Below, piece by piece: positions 1 to 7,248 of a stretch of DNA of 64,000 bases (its first letter is position 1; the number at the start of each line of letters is the position of its first letter). Source of the stretch: Streptomyces sp. NBC_01217 (GTDB lineage Bacteria > Actinomycetota > Actinomycetes > Streptomycetales > Streptomycetaceae); the NCBI RefSeq assembly GCF_035994185.1, contig NZ_CP108538.1, positions 5,185,501 through 5,249,500 of the forward strand, in the 5' to 3' direction. Position numbers and translations under genes: made by a program. Under the pieces are notes generated by a model. The model made no database searches and had not been told where the DNA came from. It saw only the letters and a list, made by a program, of their open reading frames with translations.

Positions 1-54
1 GAGCTCCACCCAGCGGATGCGTGCGCCGTCGGCCGTCACCTGAGCGTGTCGCAT
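1..54 (-). CDS. N-terminus of a gene running off the left edge (possible alpha/beta-hydrolase)
   Basis: Only the first 18 codons are visible. The start ATG is at 54-52 with a strong GAGGAGGAAAC ribosome binding site just upstream. The visible peptide is MRHAQVTADGARIRWVEL. A 'DG.RIRW.E' beginning is common in alpha/beta-hydrolases, but that is an inference from very little sequence. The gene is divergent from padR, and the palindromic PadR operator lies between the two, so it is a likely target of that repressor. Confidence 0.5.
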   Translation of the reverse strand, partial: MRHAQVTADGARIRWVEL

Positions 55-97
55 GTTTCCTCCTCGTCGCCGTGCACGGTTAAAGCATCGGTGAGAC

Positions 98-119
98 TAT
101 ACATCGGCATCGATGTATA
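98..119. promoter_or_regulatory. PadR-type operator palindrome
   Basis: A perfect inverted repeat: TATACATCG, a 4-nt GCAT spacer, then CGATGTATA. ATACAT...ATGTAT dyads are the usual operators of PadR-family repressors, and this one sits immediately upstream of a padR gene in the divergent promoter region. Autoregulation and control of the leftward gene are inferred. Confidence 0.75.
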
Positions 120-142
120 ACGCCATCGGAGATGATAGAGGC

Positions 143-676
143 ATGCTGGAACTGGCCATCCTGGGATTTCTGTACGAACAGCCGCTGCACGGCTACGACT
201 TGAAGCGACGGGTCGCCCAGCTCACCGGGCACGTCCGCCCCATCGCGGACGGCACGCTGTACCCGGCGATCAAGCGCCTGGAACGGTCCGGCTGGCTGGA
301 GCGCCGGACCGAGCCGGGCAGCAGGGCCGCCCCCCGCCACACGCTGACCCTGACCGAGCCGGGGCGCGAGGAGCTGCGGCGCCGGCTGCGGGAGGCCGGG
401 GAGCTGGACATCAGCGACGAGAACCGCTGGTTCACCGTCCTCGCCTTCCTGCGCCATCTGGCGTCCCCGGCCGAGCAGGCGGAGGTGCTGCGGCGCCGGC
501 TCGCGTTCCTGGAGGAGCCGAGCAGCTTCTTCTACGAGGGCGAGCAGCCGCTCGGCGCCGAGGAGTTCGCGGACCCGTTCCGGCGGGGGCTGCTGAGGAT
601 CGCCCGTGCGACCAGCGAGGCGGAGCTGAGCTGGCTGGGGGAGACGCTGAGGGGACTCGAAGCGTCGGCCGTCTGA
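143..676 (+). CDS. PadR-family transcriptional regulator
   Basis: A 177-residue repressor. The N-terminal winged helix (about residues 1-75) carries LGFLYEQPLHGYDLKR and the wing strand GTLYPAIKRLERSGWLERR. The charged C-terminal half (about 95-177) would form the dimerising helices. I chose ATG 143 because the product then begins MLELAILGFL, the usual family start, and an AGAGG sequence lies just upstream. The alternative in-frame ATG at 113 lies inside the operator palindrome and is unlikely to start translation. The divergent partner gene and the perfect operator suggest a ligand-responsive local switch; the ligand cannot be told from sequence. The gene is followed by a stem-loop. Confidence 0.9.
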   Translation: MLELAILGFLYEQPLHGYDLKRRVAQLTGHVRPIADGTLYPAIKRLERSGWLERRTEPGSRAAPRHTLTLTEPGREELRRRLREAGELDISDENRWFTVLAFLRHLASPAEQAEVLRRRLAFLEEPSSFFYEGEQPLGAEEFADPFRRGLLRIARATSEAELSWLGETLRGLEASAV

Positions 677-683
677 CGCGCAA

Positions 684-735
684 ACGGGCCGCCACTGCCC
701 CGCCCCTTTCGGGAGCGAGAGCAGCGGCGGCCCGT
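684..735. terminator. Stem-loop after padR
   Basis: A 10-bp outer stem (ACGGGCCGCC at 684-693 with GGCGGCCCGT at 726-735) continues inward with CTGC/GCAG at 695-698 and 721-724. It lies 8 nt past the padR stop in the convergent gap with the aldo/keto reductase gene, so it can serve as an intrinsic terminator. Confidence 0.55.
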
Positions 736-744
736 GACCGCAGA

Positions 745-779
745 ACCTGACGGACCGTCGGTCCGTCGGTCCGTCAGGT
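745..779. terminator. Stem-loop after the aldo/keto reductase gene
   Basis: Perfect 12-bp arms (ACCTGACGGACC at 745-756, GGTCCGTCAGGT at 768-779) around an 11-nt loop. The loop itself repeats GGTCCGTC, giving three close copies of that motif. It is 5 nt past the stop of the minus-strand aldo/keto reductase gene and most simply acts as its terminator. Confidence 0.6.
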
Positions 780-784
780 GATTC

Positions 785-1789
785 TCACCAGGCGAATGCC
801 TCCGGCGAAGGACCCGGACCCGGGAAGATCTCGTCCAGCGACGCCAGCAGCTCCGCGGACAGCTCCAGTTCCAGCGCCCGCAGCGCCGAGTCCAGCTGCT
901 CCTGGTTGCGCGGTCCGACGATCGGACCCGTCACCCCCGGCTGGGCGAGCAGCCACGCCAGGCCGACCTCGCCCGGCTCCAGCCCGTGCTTGTCGAGCAG
1001 GTCCTCGTACGCCTGGATCTGCTCGCGCTGCTCCGAGTTCTTCAGCGCGTCCCCGCTGCGGCCGGAGGCCGAACGCGCCGCCGTGCCCTCGCGCTCCTTC
1101 TTCAGCACACCGCCCAGCAGGCCGCCGTGCAGCGGGGACCACGGGATGACGCCGAGGCCGTACTCCTGCGCGGCCGGGATGACCTCCATCTCGGCGCGGC
1201 GCTCGATCAGGTTGTAGATGCACTGCTCGCTGACCAGTCCCAACGAGCCGCGCCTGGCGGCCGCTTCATTGGCCTGGGCGATCTTGTAACCGGCGAAGTT
1301 CGACGAACCCGCGTACAGGATCTTGCCCTGCTGGATCAGGACGTCGATCGCCTGCCAGATCTCCTCGAAGGGGGTGTTCCGGTCGACGTGGTGGAATTGG
1401 TAGAGGTCGATGTAGTCGGTCTGGAGCCGCTTCAGCGACGCCTCGACCGAGCGCCGGATGTTCACGGCGGAAATCTTGTCGTGGTTGGGCCAGGCCTCGC
1501 CGTCGGCGGCCATGTTCCCGTACATCTTGGTGGCCAGGACCACCTTGTCGCGGCGTTCGCCGCCCTTGGCGAACCAGGTGCCGATGATCTCCTCGGTGCG
1601 GCCCTTGTTCTCGCCCCAGCCGTACACATTCGCGGTGTCGAAGAAGTTCAGGCCCGTGTCCAGCGCCGCGTCCATGATGGCGTGACTGTCCACCTCATTG
1701 GTCTGCGGGCCGAAGTTCATGGTGCCGAGGACGAGGCGGCTGACCTTGAGTCCGGTGCGTCCGAGCTGCGTGTACTTCATGGACACCAA
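785..1789 (-). CDS. Aldo/keto reductase
   Basis: An NAD(P)H-dependent oxidoreductase of the AKR (beta/alpha)8-barrel superfamily, about 334 residues and full length. The tetrad is visible in order: Asp and Tyr in FFDTANVYGWG, Lys in LATKMYG and His in LYQFHHVD. The nucleotide-binding end shows GPRNQEQLDSALRAL. It resembles the Streptomyces 'channel-subunit-like' AKRs acting on small carbonyl compounds; the substrate is unknown. Start choice: TTG 1789 has GAAGG with 7-nt spacing, while ATG 1780 gives the conventional N-terminus MKYTQLGRTGL; either is possible. A 16-bp palindrome lies just upstream. Confidence 0.9.
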   Translation of the reverse strand: MVSMKYTQLGRTGLKVSRLVLGTMNFGPQTNEVDSHAIMDAALDTGLNFFDTANVYGWGENKGRTEEIIGTWFAKGGERRDKVVLATKMYGNMAADGEAWPNHDKISAVNIRRSVEASLKRLQTDYIDLYQFHHVDRNTPFEEIWQAIDVLIQQGKILYAGSSNFAGYKIAQANEAAARRGSLGLVSEQCIYNLIERRAEMEVIPAAQEYGLGVIPWSPLHGGLLGGVLKKEREGTAARSASGRSGDALKNSEQREQIQAYEDLLDKHGLEPGEVGLAWLLAQPGVTGPIVGPRNQEQLDSALRALELELSAELLASLDEIFPGPGPSPEAFAW

Positions 1790-1798
1790 GCCAACGCC

Positions 1799-1814
1799 TT
1801 CGAGTCCGCTCGAA
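1799..1814. promoter_or_regulatory. Short palindrome upstream of the aldo/keto reductase gene
   Basis: TTCGAG, 4-nt TCCG, CTCGAA: a perfect 6-bp dyad 10-25 bp upstream of the start. It could be an operator. No regulator is adjacent, and short dyads arise easily in this DNA. Confidence 0.25.
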
Positions 1815-1835
1815 GCAAGGATGGCCGGTAGGAGT

Positions 1836-1866
1836 CTTGCCCCCCGGACAGCTGCCGGGGGGCAAG
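1836..1866. terminator. Strong terminator hairpin of the amidase gene
   Basis: Perfect 12-bp arms CTTGCCCCCCGG (1836-1847) and CCGGGGGGCAAG (1855-1866) with a 7-nt loop, 30 bp past the stop of the minus-strand amidase gene. Confidence 0.8.
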
Positions 1867-1897
1867 GGCTCGTTCTACGGATGCTGCCGTGCGCCGG

Positions 1898-4195
1898 TCA
1901 CTTCAGGTACACGATGCCGTCGGTGGTGATGGTCGGCCGGCCCGAGGTGGCCACGACGACGATCTTGACGGTGTGCTTGGCGCTGCTGGACCAGCTCTTC
2001 GTCCAGAGCGCGTCGCGGTACTTGGTGGTGCTGGACTTCAGATCCACGGTGGACACCTTCACGCCGTCCACGTAGACGTACACCTGGCCGGAGCTGCTGG
2101 CCCTGGAGGCCACCAGGGCGACCGAGCGGCCGGTGAACGTCCAGCTCAGGCTCGCGCCCTTGGACGAGCTGGAGTACGACTTCCCGCCGAGGTAGCTGGT
2201 CGAGGACTTCGTCGTCCATGTGCCCGTCTTCGTCGCCGAGCTCTCCTGGACGATGACCGGGGTGCCGGAGACCGATGCGGCGGCGGTGTTGCCCGCCTGG
2301 TCGTACGCGGTCATGGCCCAGCTGGTCGCGACACCCGACTTCGCGGTGTGCGAGGCGCTGGTGGTCGTCGGGCCGTAGGTCTTGGCGAGCGGCGCGGTGA
2401 GCCTGACCTCCTTGAGCGAGGCGGCGTCGGTGGCCTTCCACTTCAGGGTGACCGGGACGGCCGTGGTGTTCACCGTGCCGGTGCGCAGGGCCAGGTTCGG
2501 CTTGGTGCTGAACGTCGGCGCCGTCTGCTCGGCGACCACGGTGGCCGCCGTGGACGTGGTGACCTTGCCCGACTGGTGCGTGGCGCGGACCGCGACCTGG
2601 TGGCTGCCGATGGCGAGCGCGGCCTTGGCGGAGGTGGCGGTGCCCGTGGTGGTGGCCACGGACTTGCCGTCGACCAGCAGCTCGTACTTGGAGATGAACA
2701 CGCTCGGGGTGCTCGCCGACCAGCCCACGGTGACCGAGGACTTGGTGTAGTACGTCGTGCCCGCGAGCCCGGCGCCGGTCACCGACTTGATGGCAAGCCC
2801 GGTGACGGGGCCCGCGGCGAGGCTGCGGATCGCGGGCAGCTGCCCGTACAGCTTGGTGCCGGGGCACTCGGTCGCGAAGCCGTCGCGGTGGCCGGAGATC
2901 TGCTTGAAGGAGTACTGCTGACCGGCGGTGAACTTCGTGCCGGCGAGGTTGCTGCCGGTGGCGCCCGCGGTGAGCATGGTGCTGCCCGCCGGGTCGCCCT
3001 TGTACTGGCCGAGCTTCCACGCGGCGATCCGGGCCACCGAGGTGGTCACCGCGCTTGGGGCGGCCGTGTCCGTGTAGGTGCCGAGGACGGAGATGCCGGT
3101 CGACTCCCGGTTGAAGCCGTAGGTGTGCGCGCCGAGGACCGGCCGGTCCACCCCGCCCTTACGGCCCTCGAAGATCGTCCCGCACTTGTCGACCAGGAAG
3201 TTGTAGCCGATGTCCTTCCAGCCGTTGCTGTTGACGTGGTACGCGTACACGCTGCGCACCATCGCCGCGGAGTCGGCGCAGGAGTAGTCGTTCGTCCCCG
3301 CGGTGTGGTGGACGAAGACCGCCTTGATCGTGTCCAGGTACTCCGGGGCCTCCGGGCTGATCGACTCGTCGGCGCCCCAGCCCGCACGCGAGGTGATCGG
3401 AGGCTTGGGCACGGTGGAGGTCGGCGCGGGCGGCAGGGTTTCGGACGGGGACGGACTCGTGGGCGCCGTGGTGCTCGCGCTCGGCGCGGGTGTGGTCGGC
3501 TCCGTGGTGGGAGCGGACGGGGTCGGCGACGTGGTGTCGGCCGGCGTCGGCTCGACGGGCGGCTGCGTGCTGTCGCTCGGCGCGGGCGCCTCGGGCGTGG
3601 CCGTGTCCGTCGGATCGGTGGCGGGTGCGGTCGTTTCGTCGGCCGCGGGGATGTCGGCGGCGAAAGCGGCCGGGTCCGCGTTCACGGTGCTGCCCCGGCC
3701 CGGGTCCACGGTGTCCAGCCGCAGCCCCGCGGGCAGCTTCGCGGAGACCTTGCCGCCCGCGTTGATCCGGACCTCGACACCGTTGGACGGGCCCACCCAG
3801 CGCGGTTCGGTGCTCCCCCGTACGCCGGACCTGCCGGTCTCCGTACGCCCGTCGACATCGGTTTCGAGCGGCAGCCAGGACGACCAGTCGCCCTTGGCGG
3901 CGGACCGGGTCCGCACCTCCACGGCTCCGGTGACCTTGGCCGCGGGGTCGGTCCAGGTGATGCCCAGCATGCTGAACGGCTCGGTGTCCTGCTTGCCGAG
4001 GACGGCGGACGTGCCGTCACCGTCCACCTTCAGCGAGGTCTTGTGCACGGCGGCCTCGACGGGGCCGGACTTGGCGTCGGAGTCCACCGAGGAGTTGCCC
4101 GTCACCCCCTCGAAGACCAGGACACCCGCCACGGCGGACGTGGCCAGGGCAGCCGTGACCCATATTCGTTTCTTCGCTCTCAAGTCGTACCCCAC
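1898..4195 (-). CDS. Secreted N-acetylmuramoyl-L-alanine amidase (PGRP fold) with beta-rich C-terminal domains
   Basis: A 765-residue secreted cell-wall hydrolase. A signal/anchor segment (about residues 8-30) follows AKKRIW. It is followed by a beta-rich domain, a Pro/Thr/Ser linker (about 185-260) and a peptidoglycan-recognition/amidase_2 domain starting at SRAGWGADE (about 270). Zinc-site candidates are the first His of FVHHTAG, Tyr in GYNFLV, His in SGHRDG (about 435) and Cys in ECPGT. The remaining ~300 residues look like Ig-like repeats ending in a carbohydrate-binding-like strand-rich module. GTG 4195 has no clear ribosome site; TTG 4183 (LRAKKRIW) has GGGG about 6 nt upstream and may be the true start. 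It would cleave the lactyl-amide bond in peptidoglycan during growth or turnover. It has its own terminator. Confidence 0.9.
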   Translation of the reverse strand: MGYDLRAKKRIWVTAALATSAVAGVLVFEGVTGNSSVDSDAKSGPVEAAVHKTSLKVDGDGTSAVLGKQDTEPFSMLGITWTDPAAKVTGAVEVRTRSAAKGDWSSWLPLETDVDGRTETGRSGVRGSTEPRWVGPSNGVEVRINAGGKVSAKLPAGLRLDTVDPGRGSTVNADPAAFAADIPAADETTAPATDPTDTATPEAPAPSDSTQPPVEPTPADTTSPTPSAPTTEPTTPAPSASTTAPTSPSPSETLPPAPTSTVPKPPITSRAGWGADESISPEAPEYLDTIKAVFVHHTAGTNDYSCADSAAMVRSVYAYHVNSNGWKDIGYNFLVDKCGTIFEGRKGGVDRPVLGAHTYGFNRESTGISVLGTYTDTAAPSAVTTSVARIAAWKLGQYKGDPAGSTMLTAGATGSNLAGTKFTAGQQYSFKQISGHRDGFATECPGTKLYGQLPAIRSLAAGPVTGLAIKSVTGAGLAGTTYYTKSSVTVGWSASTPSVFISKYELLVDGKSVATTTGTATSAKAALAIGSHQVAVRATHQSGKVTTSTAATVVAEQTAPTFSTKPNLALRTGTVNTTAVPVTLKWKATDAASLKEVRLTAPLAKTYGPTTTSASHTAKSGVATSWAMTAYDQAGNTAAASVSGTPVIVQESSATKTGTWTTKSSTSYLGGKSYSSSSKGASLSWTFTGRSVALVASRASSSGQVYVYVDGVKVSTVDLKSSTTKYRDALWTKSWSSSAKHTVKIVVVATSGRPTITTDGIVYLK

Positions 4196-4359
4196 GGGTC
4201 GTGTCGGACAGCGGCTTCGTCAGGTGCTGCGTGCGGCGACAGCACTGGCTCATGACGAGACCAGTGGGGGGTACGAGTGCTGGCGCGTGCGCAACGGAGG
4301 CACAGCTTGCCATGTCCCGGTGACAACAGGACCCCCACCCCTGTCTCCGGCCCGTCCTT
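4196..4359. other. Intergenic leader of the amidase gene
   Basis: A 164-bp gap between two minus-strand genes. It must contain the amidase promoter, but I see no convincing -35/-10 pair and no credible small gene. Confidence 0.4.
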
Positions 4360-5340
4360 TCACCGCTGCCGGGCGAACCGGTCCAGCGCCGCCAGCACCG
4401 CCCGGCTCGTCGCCGCACCGCCCAGGTGCCCCGCGTCGCCGATCACGGTCAGCTCCGCGTCCGGCCATGCCTTCGCCAGCTCCCACGCGGTGATCAGCGG
4501 CCCGGCCAGGTCGAACCGCCCGTGCACCAGCACGCCCGGAATCCCTCTCAGCCGGCCCGCGTCCCGGATCAGCTGCCCCTCCTCCAGCCAGGCGCCGTGG
4601 GAGAAGTAGTGCGAGCAGATCCGCACCAGCGCCTGCCGGTCCCGCCCGGGGCGCCCGCTGTACGGCGGCGGTCCGGTGTACGTCTCCTGGGAGAGCACCG
4701 CGTCCTCCCAGGCGCACCAGTCGGCAGTCGCCCTCTCCCGCACTTTGGCGTCGGGGCTCTCCATGCGCCGGGCGTACGCGGCGAGGACGTCCGGCGTAGC
4801 GTCCCCCTCGGCCTCCGGCACCCCGGCCCGGAACAGCTCCCGGGCCTCGGGGAAGATCCGGCCCACGCCCCGGTACAGCCAGTCGATCTCGGAGCGCCGG
4901 GTCGTCGTGACGGCCGGGATCACGATCTGCGAGACCCGCTCCGGGTGCTGCTCGGCGTACGCCAGGATCAGCGTCGAGCCCCAGGAACCGCCGTACAGCA
5001 GCCAGGTGCCGATGCCCAGGTGGTTGCGCAGCCGCTCCATGTCGGCGATGAGGTGGGCGGTCGTGTTGTGCCGCATGTCGGTGGCGGGGTCGCTCGCGTG
5101 CGGGGTGGAGCGGCCGCAGCCCCGCTGGTCGAAGAGGACGACGCGGTAGCGGTCCGGGTCGAAGTACTGCCGGGGCCGCTCGGTGCACCCCGACCCCGGA
5201 CCGCCGTGCACGACGAGGGCGGGTTTGCCGTCCGGGTTCCCGCACACCTCCCAGTACACGAGGTTGCCGTCCCCGACATCGAGCATGCCGTGCTCGTACG
5301 GTTCGACCGGCGGGTACTTCTCGTCGGGCTCACGGTCCAT
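4360..5340 (-). CDS. pip: Proline iminopeptidase (peptidase family S33)
   Basis: A cytoplasmic alpha/beta-hydrolase that removes N-terminal proline from peptides; 326 residues, the normal size. The oxyanion motif HGGPGSG (about residue 45), the nucleophile elbow GGSWGS (Ser about 119), the acid in HGRFDLAGP (Asp about 274) and the general base in GDAGHLGG (His about 303) are all present. DQRGCGRS, typical of the family, is also seen. The ATG at 5340 has AAAGGCG upstream. It is divergent from the cupin/zinc-ribbon gene across a 66-bp gap. Confidence 0.95.
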   Translation of the reverse strand: MDREPDEKYPPVEPYEHGMLDVGDGNLVYWEVCGNPDGKPALVVHGGPGSGCTERPRQYFDPDRYRVVLFDQRGCGRSTPHASDPATDMRHNTTAHLIADMERLRNHLGIGTWLLYGGSWGSTLILAYAEQHPERVSQIVIPAVTTTRRSEIDWLYRGVGRIFPEARELFRAGVPEAEGDATPDVLAAYARRMESPDAKVRERATADWCAWEDAVLSQETYTGPPPYSGRPGRDRQALVRICSHYFSHGAWLEEGQLIRDAGRLRGIPGVLVHGRFDLAGPLITAWELAKAWPDAELTVIGDAGHLGGAATSRAVLAALDRFARQR

Positions 5341-5406
5341 GGCGAGGCGCCTTTCTCGGCTCGGCGGGCAAAGGGGCCAGCGTAGGGCGGGCGTAGCCTG
5401 ATTGCT

Positions 5407-5931
5407 GTGAATTCCGCACCCCGGGTACTGGCCGTGCTCGACGACCTGCTGACCGCCGCCGCCCACGACGAACGCGGGGCACTGTGGCAACTGGCCGAAC
5501 AGGGCCGGGAGCTGGACGCCAATCTGGTACGCCTTCCGCCGGGTGCGGAGGTCGGCGAGCACCAGGAGGACGTCCTGGACGTCCTTGCCGTCGTCATCGC
5601 GGGCAGCGGCCGGGTCGTCGTCGCCGGGGGCGGAGACTCGCTCGACCTGACCCCGACCACCGTTCTCTGGCTGCCCCGCACCTCCCGCCGCGCCCTCGTC
5701 GCGGGACCGGACGGGCTGGCCTATGTGACGGTCCACCGCCGCCGTCCGGGCCTGACGATCAAGCCCTTGGCCAAGGCTTCGGCCGCGGCCCCGGTCGCGC
5801 CTTCACCGGCGGACGAGGGCGGCGAGGCGCCCTGCATGCTGGACCGGGTCTGTCCCGGATGCGGCCGGCTCTCGCAGGACCCGGAGCCGGTGTTCTGCAG
5901 CCGGTGCGGGGAGCGGTTCCCGGAGCGGTGA
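5407..5931 (+). CDS. Cupin-like protein with C-terminal zinc ribbon
   Basis: A 174-residue protein of unknown function. Residues about 30-110 form a compact beta-rich cupin-like fold (LPPGAEVGEHQEDVLDVL, VIAGSGRVVVAGG), but without the full metal-binding His set of active cupins. After a Pro/Ala linker the last 26 residues form a zinc ribbon with two CxxC pairs, CPGCGR and CSRCGE. The GTG start at 5407 is 8 nt after a TAGCCT sequence that could be a -10 box, so the mRNA may be leaderless. The zinc ribbon suggests a nucleic-acid or protein contact; this is inference. Confidence 0.75.
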   Translation: MNSAPRVLAVLDDLLTAAAHDERGALWQLAEQGRELDANLVRLPPGAEVGEHQEDVLDVLAVVIAGSGRVVVAGGGDSLDLTPTTVLWLPRTSRRALVAGPDGLAYVTVHRRRPGLTIKPLAKASAAAPVAPSPADEGGEAPCMLDRVCPGCGRLSQDPEPVFCSRCGERFPER

Positions 5932-5980
5932 GCGCTCCGCGGTCCACTCCTCGGCGACTGAGCGGCAGGAAAGGAGACCG

Positions 5981-6088
5981 ATGGGTATCGCGTACGTCCT
6001 GTGGATCCTGATCCCGGTGGCCTGGGCAGCGCTGCCGTGGCTTCTGTGCTGGAGCCGGGCCCCGGAGGGAAGGGAAGCGCAAGGCTGA
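5981..6088 (+). CDS. 35-residue membrane peptide
   Basis: A small open frame with a near-ideal ribosome site (AAAGGAGACCG before ATG). It encodes one strongly hydrophobic segment (start MGIAYVLWILIPVAWAALPW) followed by a short charged tail, so it would be a single-pass membrane peptide. It lies 49 bp after the cupin/zinc-ribbon gene on the same strand and may be cotranscribed. No function is recognisable; the ribosome site and hydrophobic pattern are the only evidence that it is real. Confidence 0.55.
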   Translation: MGIAYVLWILIPVAWAALPWLLCWSRAPEGREAQG

Positions 6089-6249
6089 CAGGGAGCGCGA
6101 CACGGCCCGGCTCTTCGTGACGGCTCGCCTCGCCTCGCCGCGCGGGTCGCGATGTCCGAAAGGTCCGGTCGCTCGCGTTCCGGGGGCGGTGTGCTGTAGA
6201 ACCGGCCCGGCTCCCCGGGACGGGTGAGCGCAGGAGGCGGAGGAAGTCC

Positions 6250-7227
6250 ATGGAGTCGGCTGAACTGGTCGATGTCGTCACGCGGTTGGTCGGAACCGGC
6301 GCGCGGCGCTTCAAGTGCAGCGAGCGCAGGCACGGCGCCGGGCACGTGTGCCTCGCCTCGTCCGGGGAACTCGACCTCGTCGACGTGATCGACGGGATCA
6401 GCAGCCGCTTCGGCTCCTCTTGCAACCTCGCCACGCGCGGCCATGCGGACCCCACCGTGGACGCGACCACCGGGCTGCCCCTGCTCACTCCCTTCGGTGC
6501 CGACGTCGTCGACATGAGGGCCTGGGCGCACGCCGACCAGTGGATCGGGGCCGGGACGGTACGGGTGCGGGGCGACGTACGGCATGTGGTTCTCGTCGCC
6601 GAGCGGGCCACGCCCGACGTGGCGGGGCTGCCGGCCGACGCCACATGGGTGGAGCGGGTGGTCGCCGTGACCGGGTGGGTCGGTGAGGCCCATGCGGTCG
6701 ACTGGGCCGCCGTCGAGGCACGGCTCGGTATCCGGCTGCCCGGCGACTACAAGCAGCTCGCCGAGATCTTCGGATACGGCGCCTCCACCGACCCCGCCAT
6801 GAAGAACAAGATCGAGGACTCCGTCGCCGCCATCGACGCGTACCGGGGATACCTCCAGGCGGGGAACGACGACGTCACCGTGGTGCGGAAGGGCGCCACC
6901 GTCGAGCTTCAGGTCAAGCTCGTATCAAGGAAGTTGACCGAGGTACAGGATCGCGCCTATGTGAAGAACGCCGTACGGGAACTCGATCCGGTCCTCACCC
7001 AGCTCCGGGGCGCCGGAGTCGCCACCGGCAAGGATCAGATCACTCTCTCCCGGCTCACCGAGACGCTGACGCTGGATGCCGGGACCGGGCGGATCCAGGC
7101 CCACCGGCTCACGTTCGGCTTCCTGATTCCGTACAACGGCGGGAACATCACCTACCGGCAGAACGTGGGCGAGGAGAACCGCGGGGTGTTCAAGGGGAGC
7201 ATCGGTCTTCCCGCGGGCCTGGGGTGA
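6250..7227 (+). CDS. Hypothetical protein with a partial SMI1/KNR4-like segment
   Basis: A 325-residue protein starting at ATG 6250 with GGAGGAAG upstream. Residues about 1-140 are unrecognised. Residues about 150-178 contain the start of an SMI1/KNR4 domain (DWAAVEARLGIRLPGDYKQL, then FGYGA), the fold of many polymorphic-toxin immunity proteins. After that the expected continuation is missing. The last ~145 residues (KNKIEDSVAAIDAY through FLIPYNGGNITYRQ) are beta-rich and unlike any SMI1 protein I know. It therefore looks like a recombinational chimera. The preceding 160 bp hold a possible -10 (TAGAAC) but no gene. Function unknown; an immunity or surface role is speculative. Confidence 0.7.
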   Translation: MESAELVDVVTRLVGTGARRFKCSERRHGAGHVCLASSGELDLVDVIDGISSRFGSSCNLATRGHADPTVDATTGLPLLTPFGADVVDMRAWAHADQWIGAGTVRVRGDVRHVVLVAERATPDVAGLPADATWVERVVAVTGWVGEAHAVDWAAVEARLGIRLPGDYKQLAEIFGYGASTDPAMKNKIEDSVAAIDAYRGYLQAGNDDVTVVRKGATVELQVKLVSRKLTEVQDRAYVKNAVRELDPVLTQLRGAGVATGKDQITLSRLTETLTLDAGTGRIQAHRLTFGFLIPYNGGNITYRQNVGEENRGVFKGSIGLPAGLG

Positions 7228-7248
7228 GGCGAGGCCCGAGCACGTGCG

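Noticed and set aside
113..142. Upstream ATG extending padR
   Set aside because: It lies inside the operator palindrome and would add residues absent from the family.
1889..4255. Long plus-strand open frame opposite the amidase gene
   Set aside because: It is the antisense of a well-recognised amidase; its translation is Arg/Gly/Val low complexity, a usual artefact of high-GC DNA.
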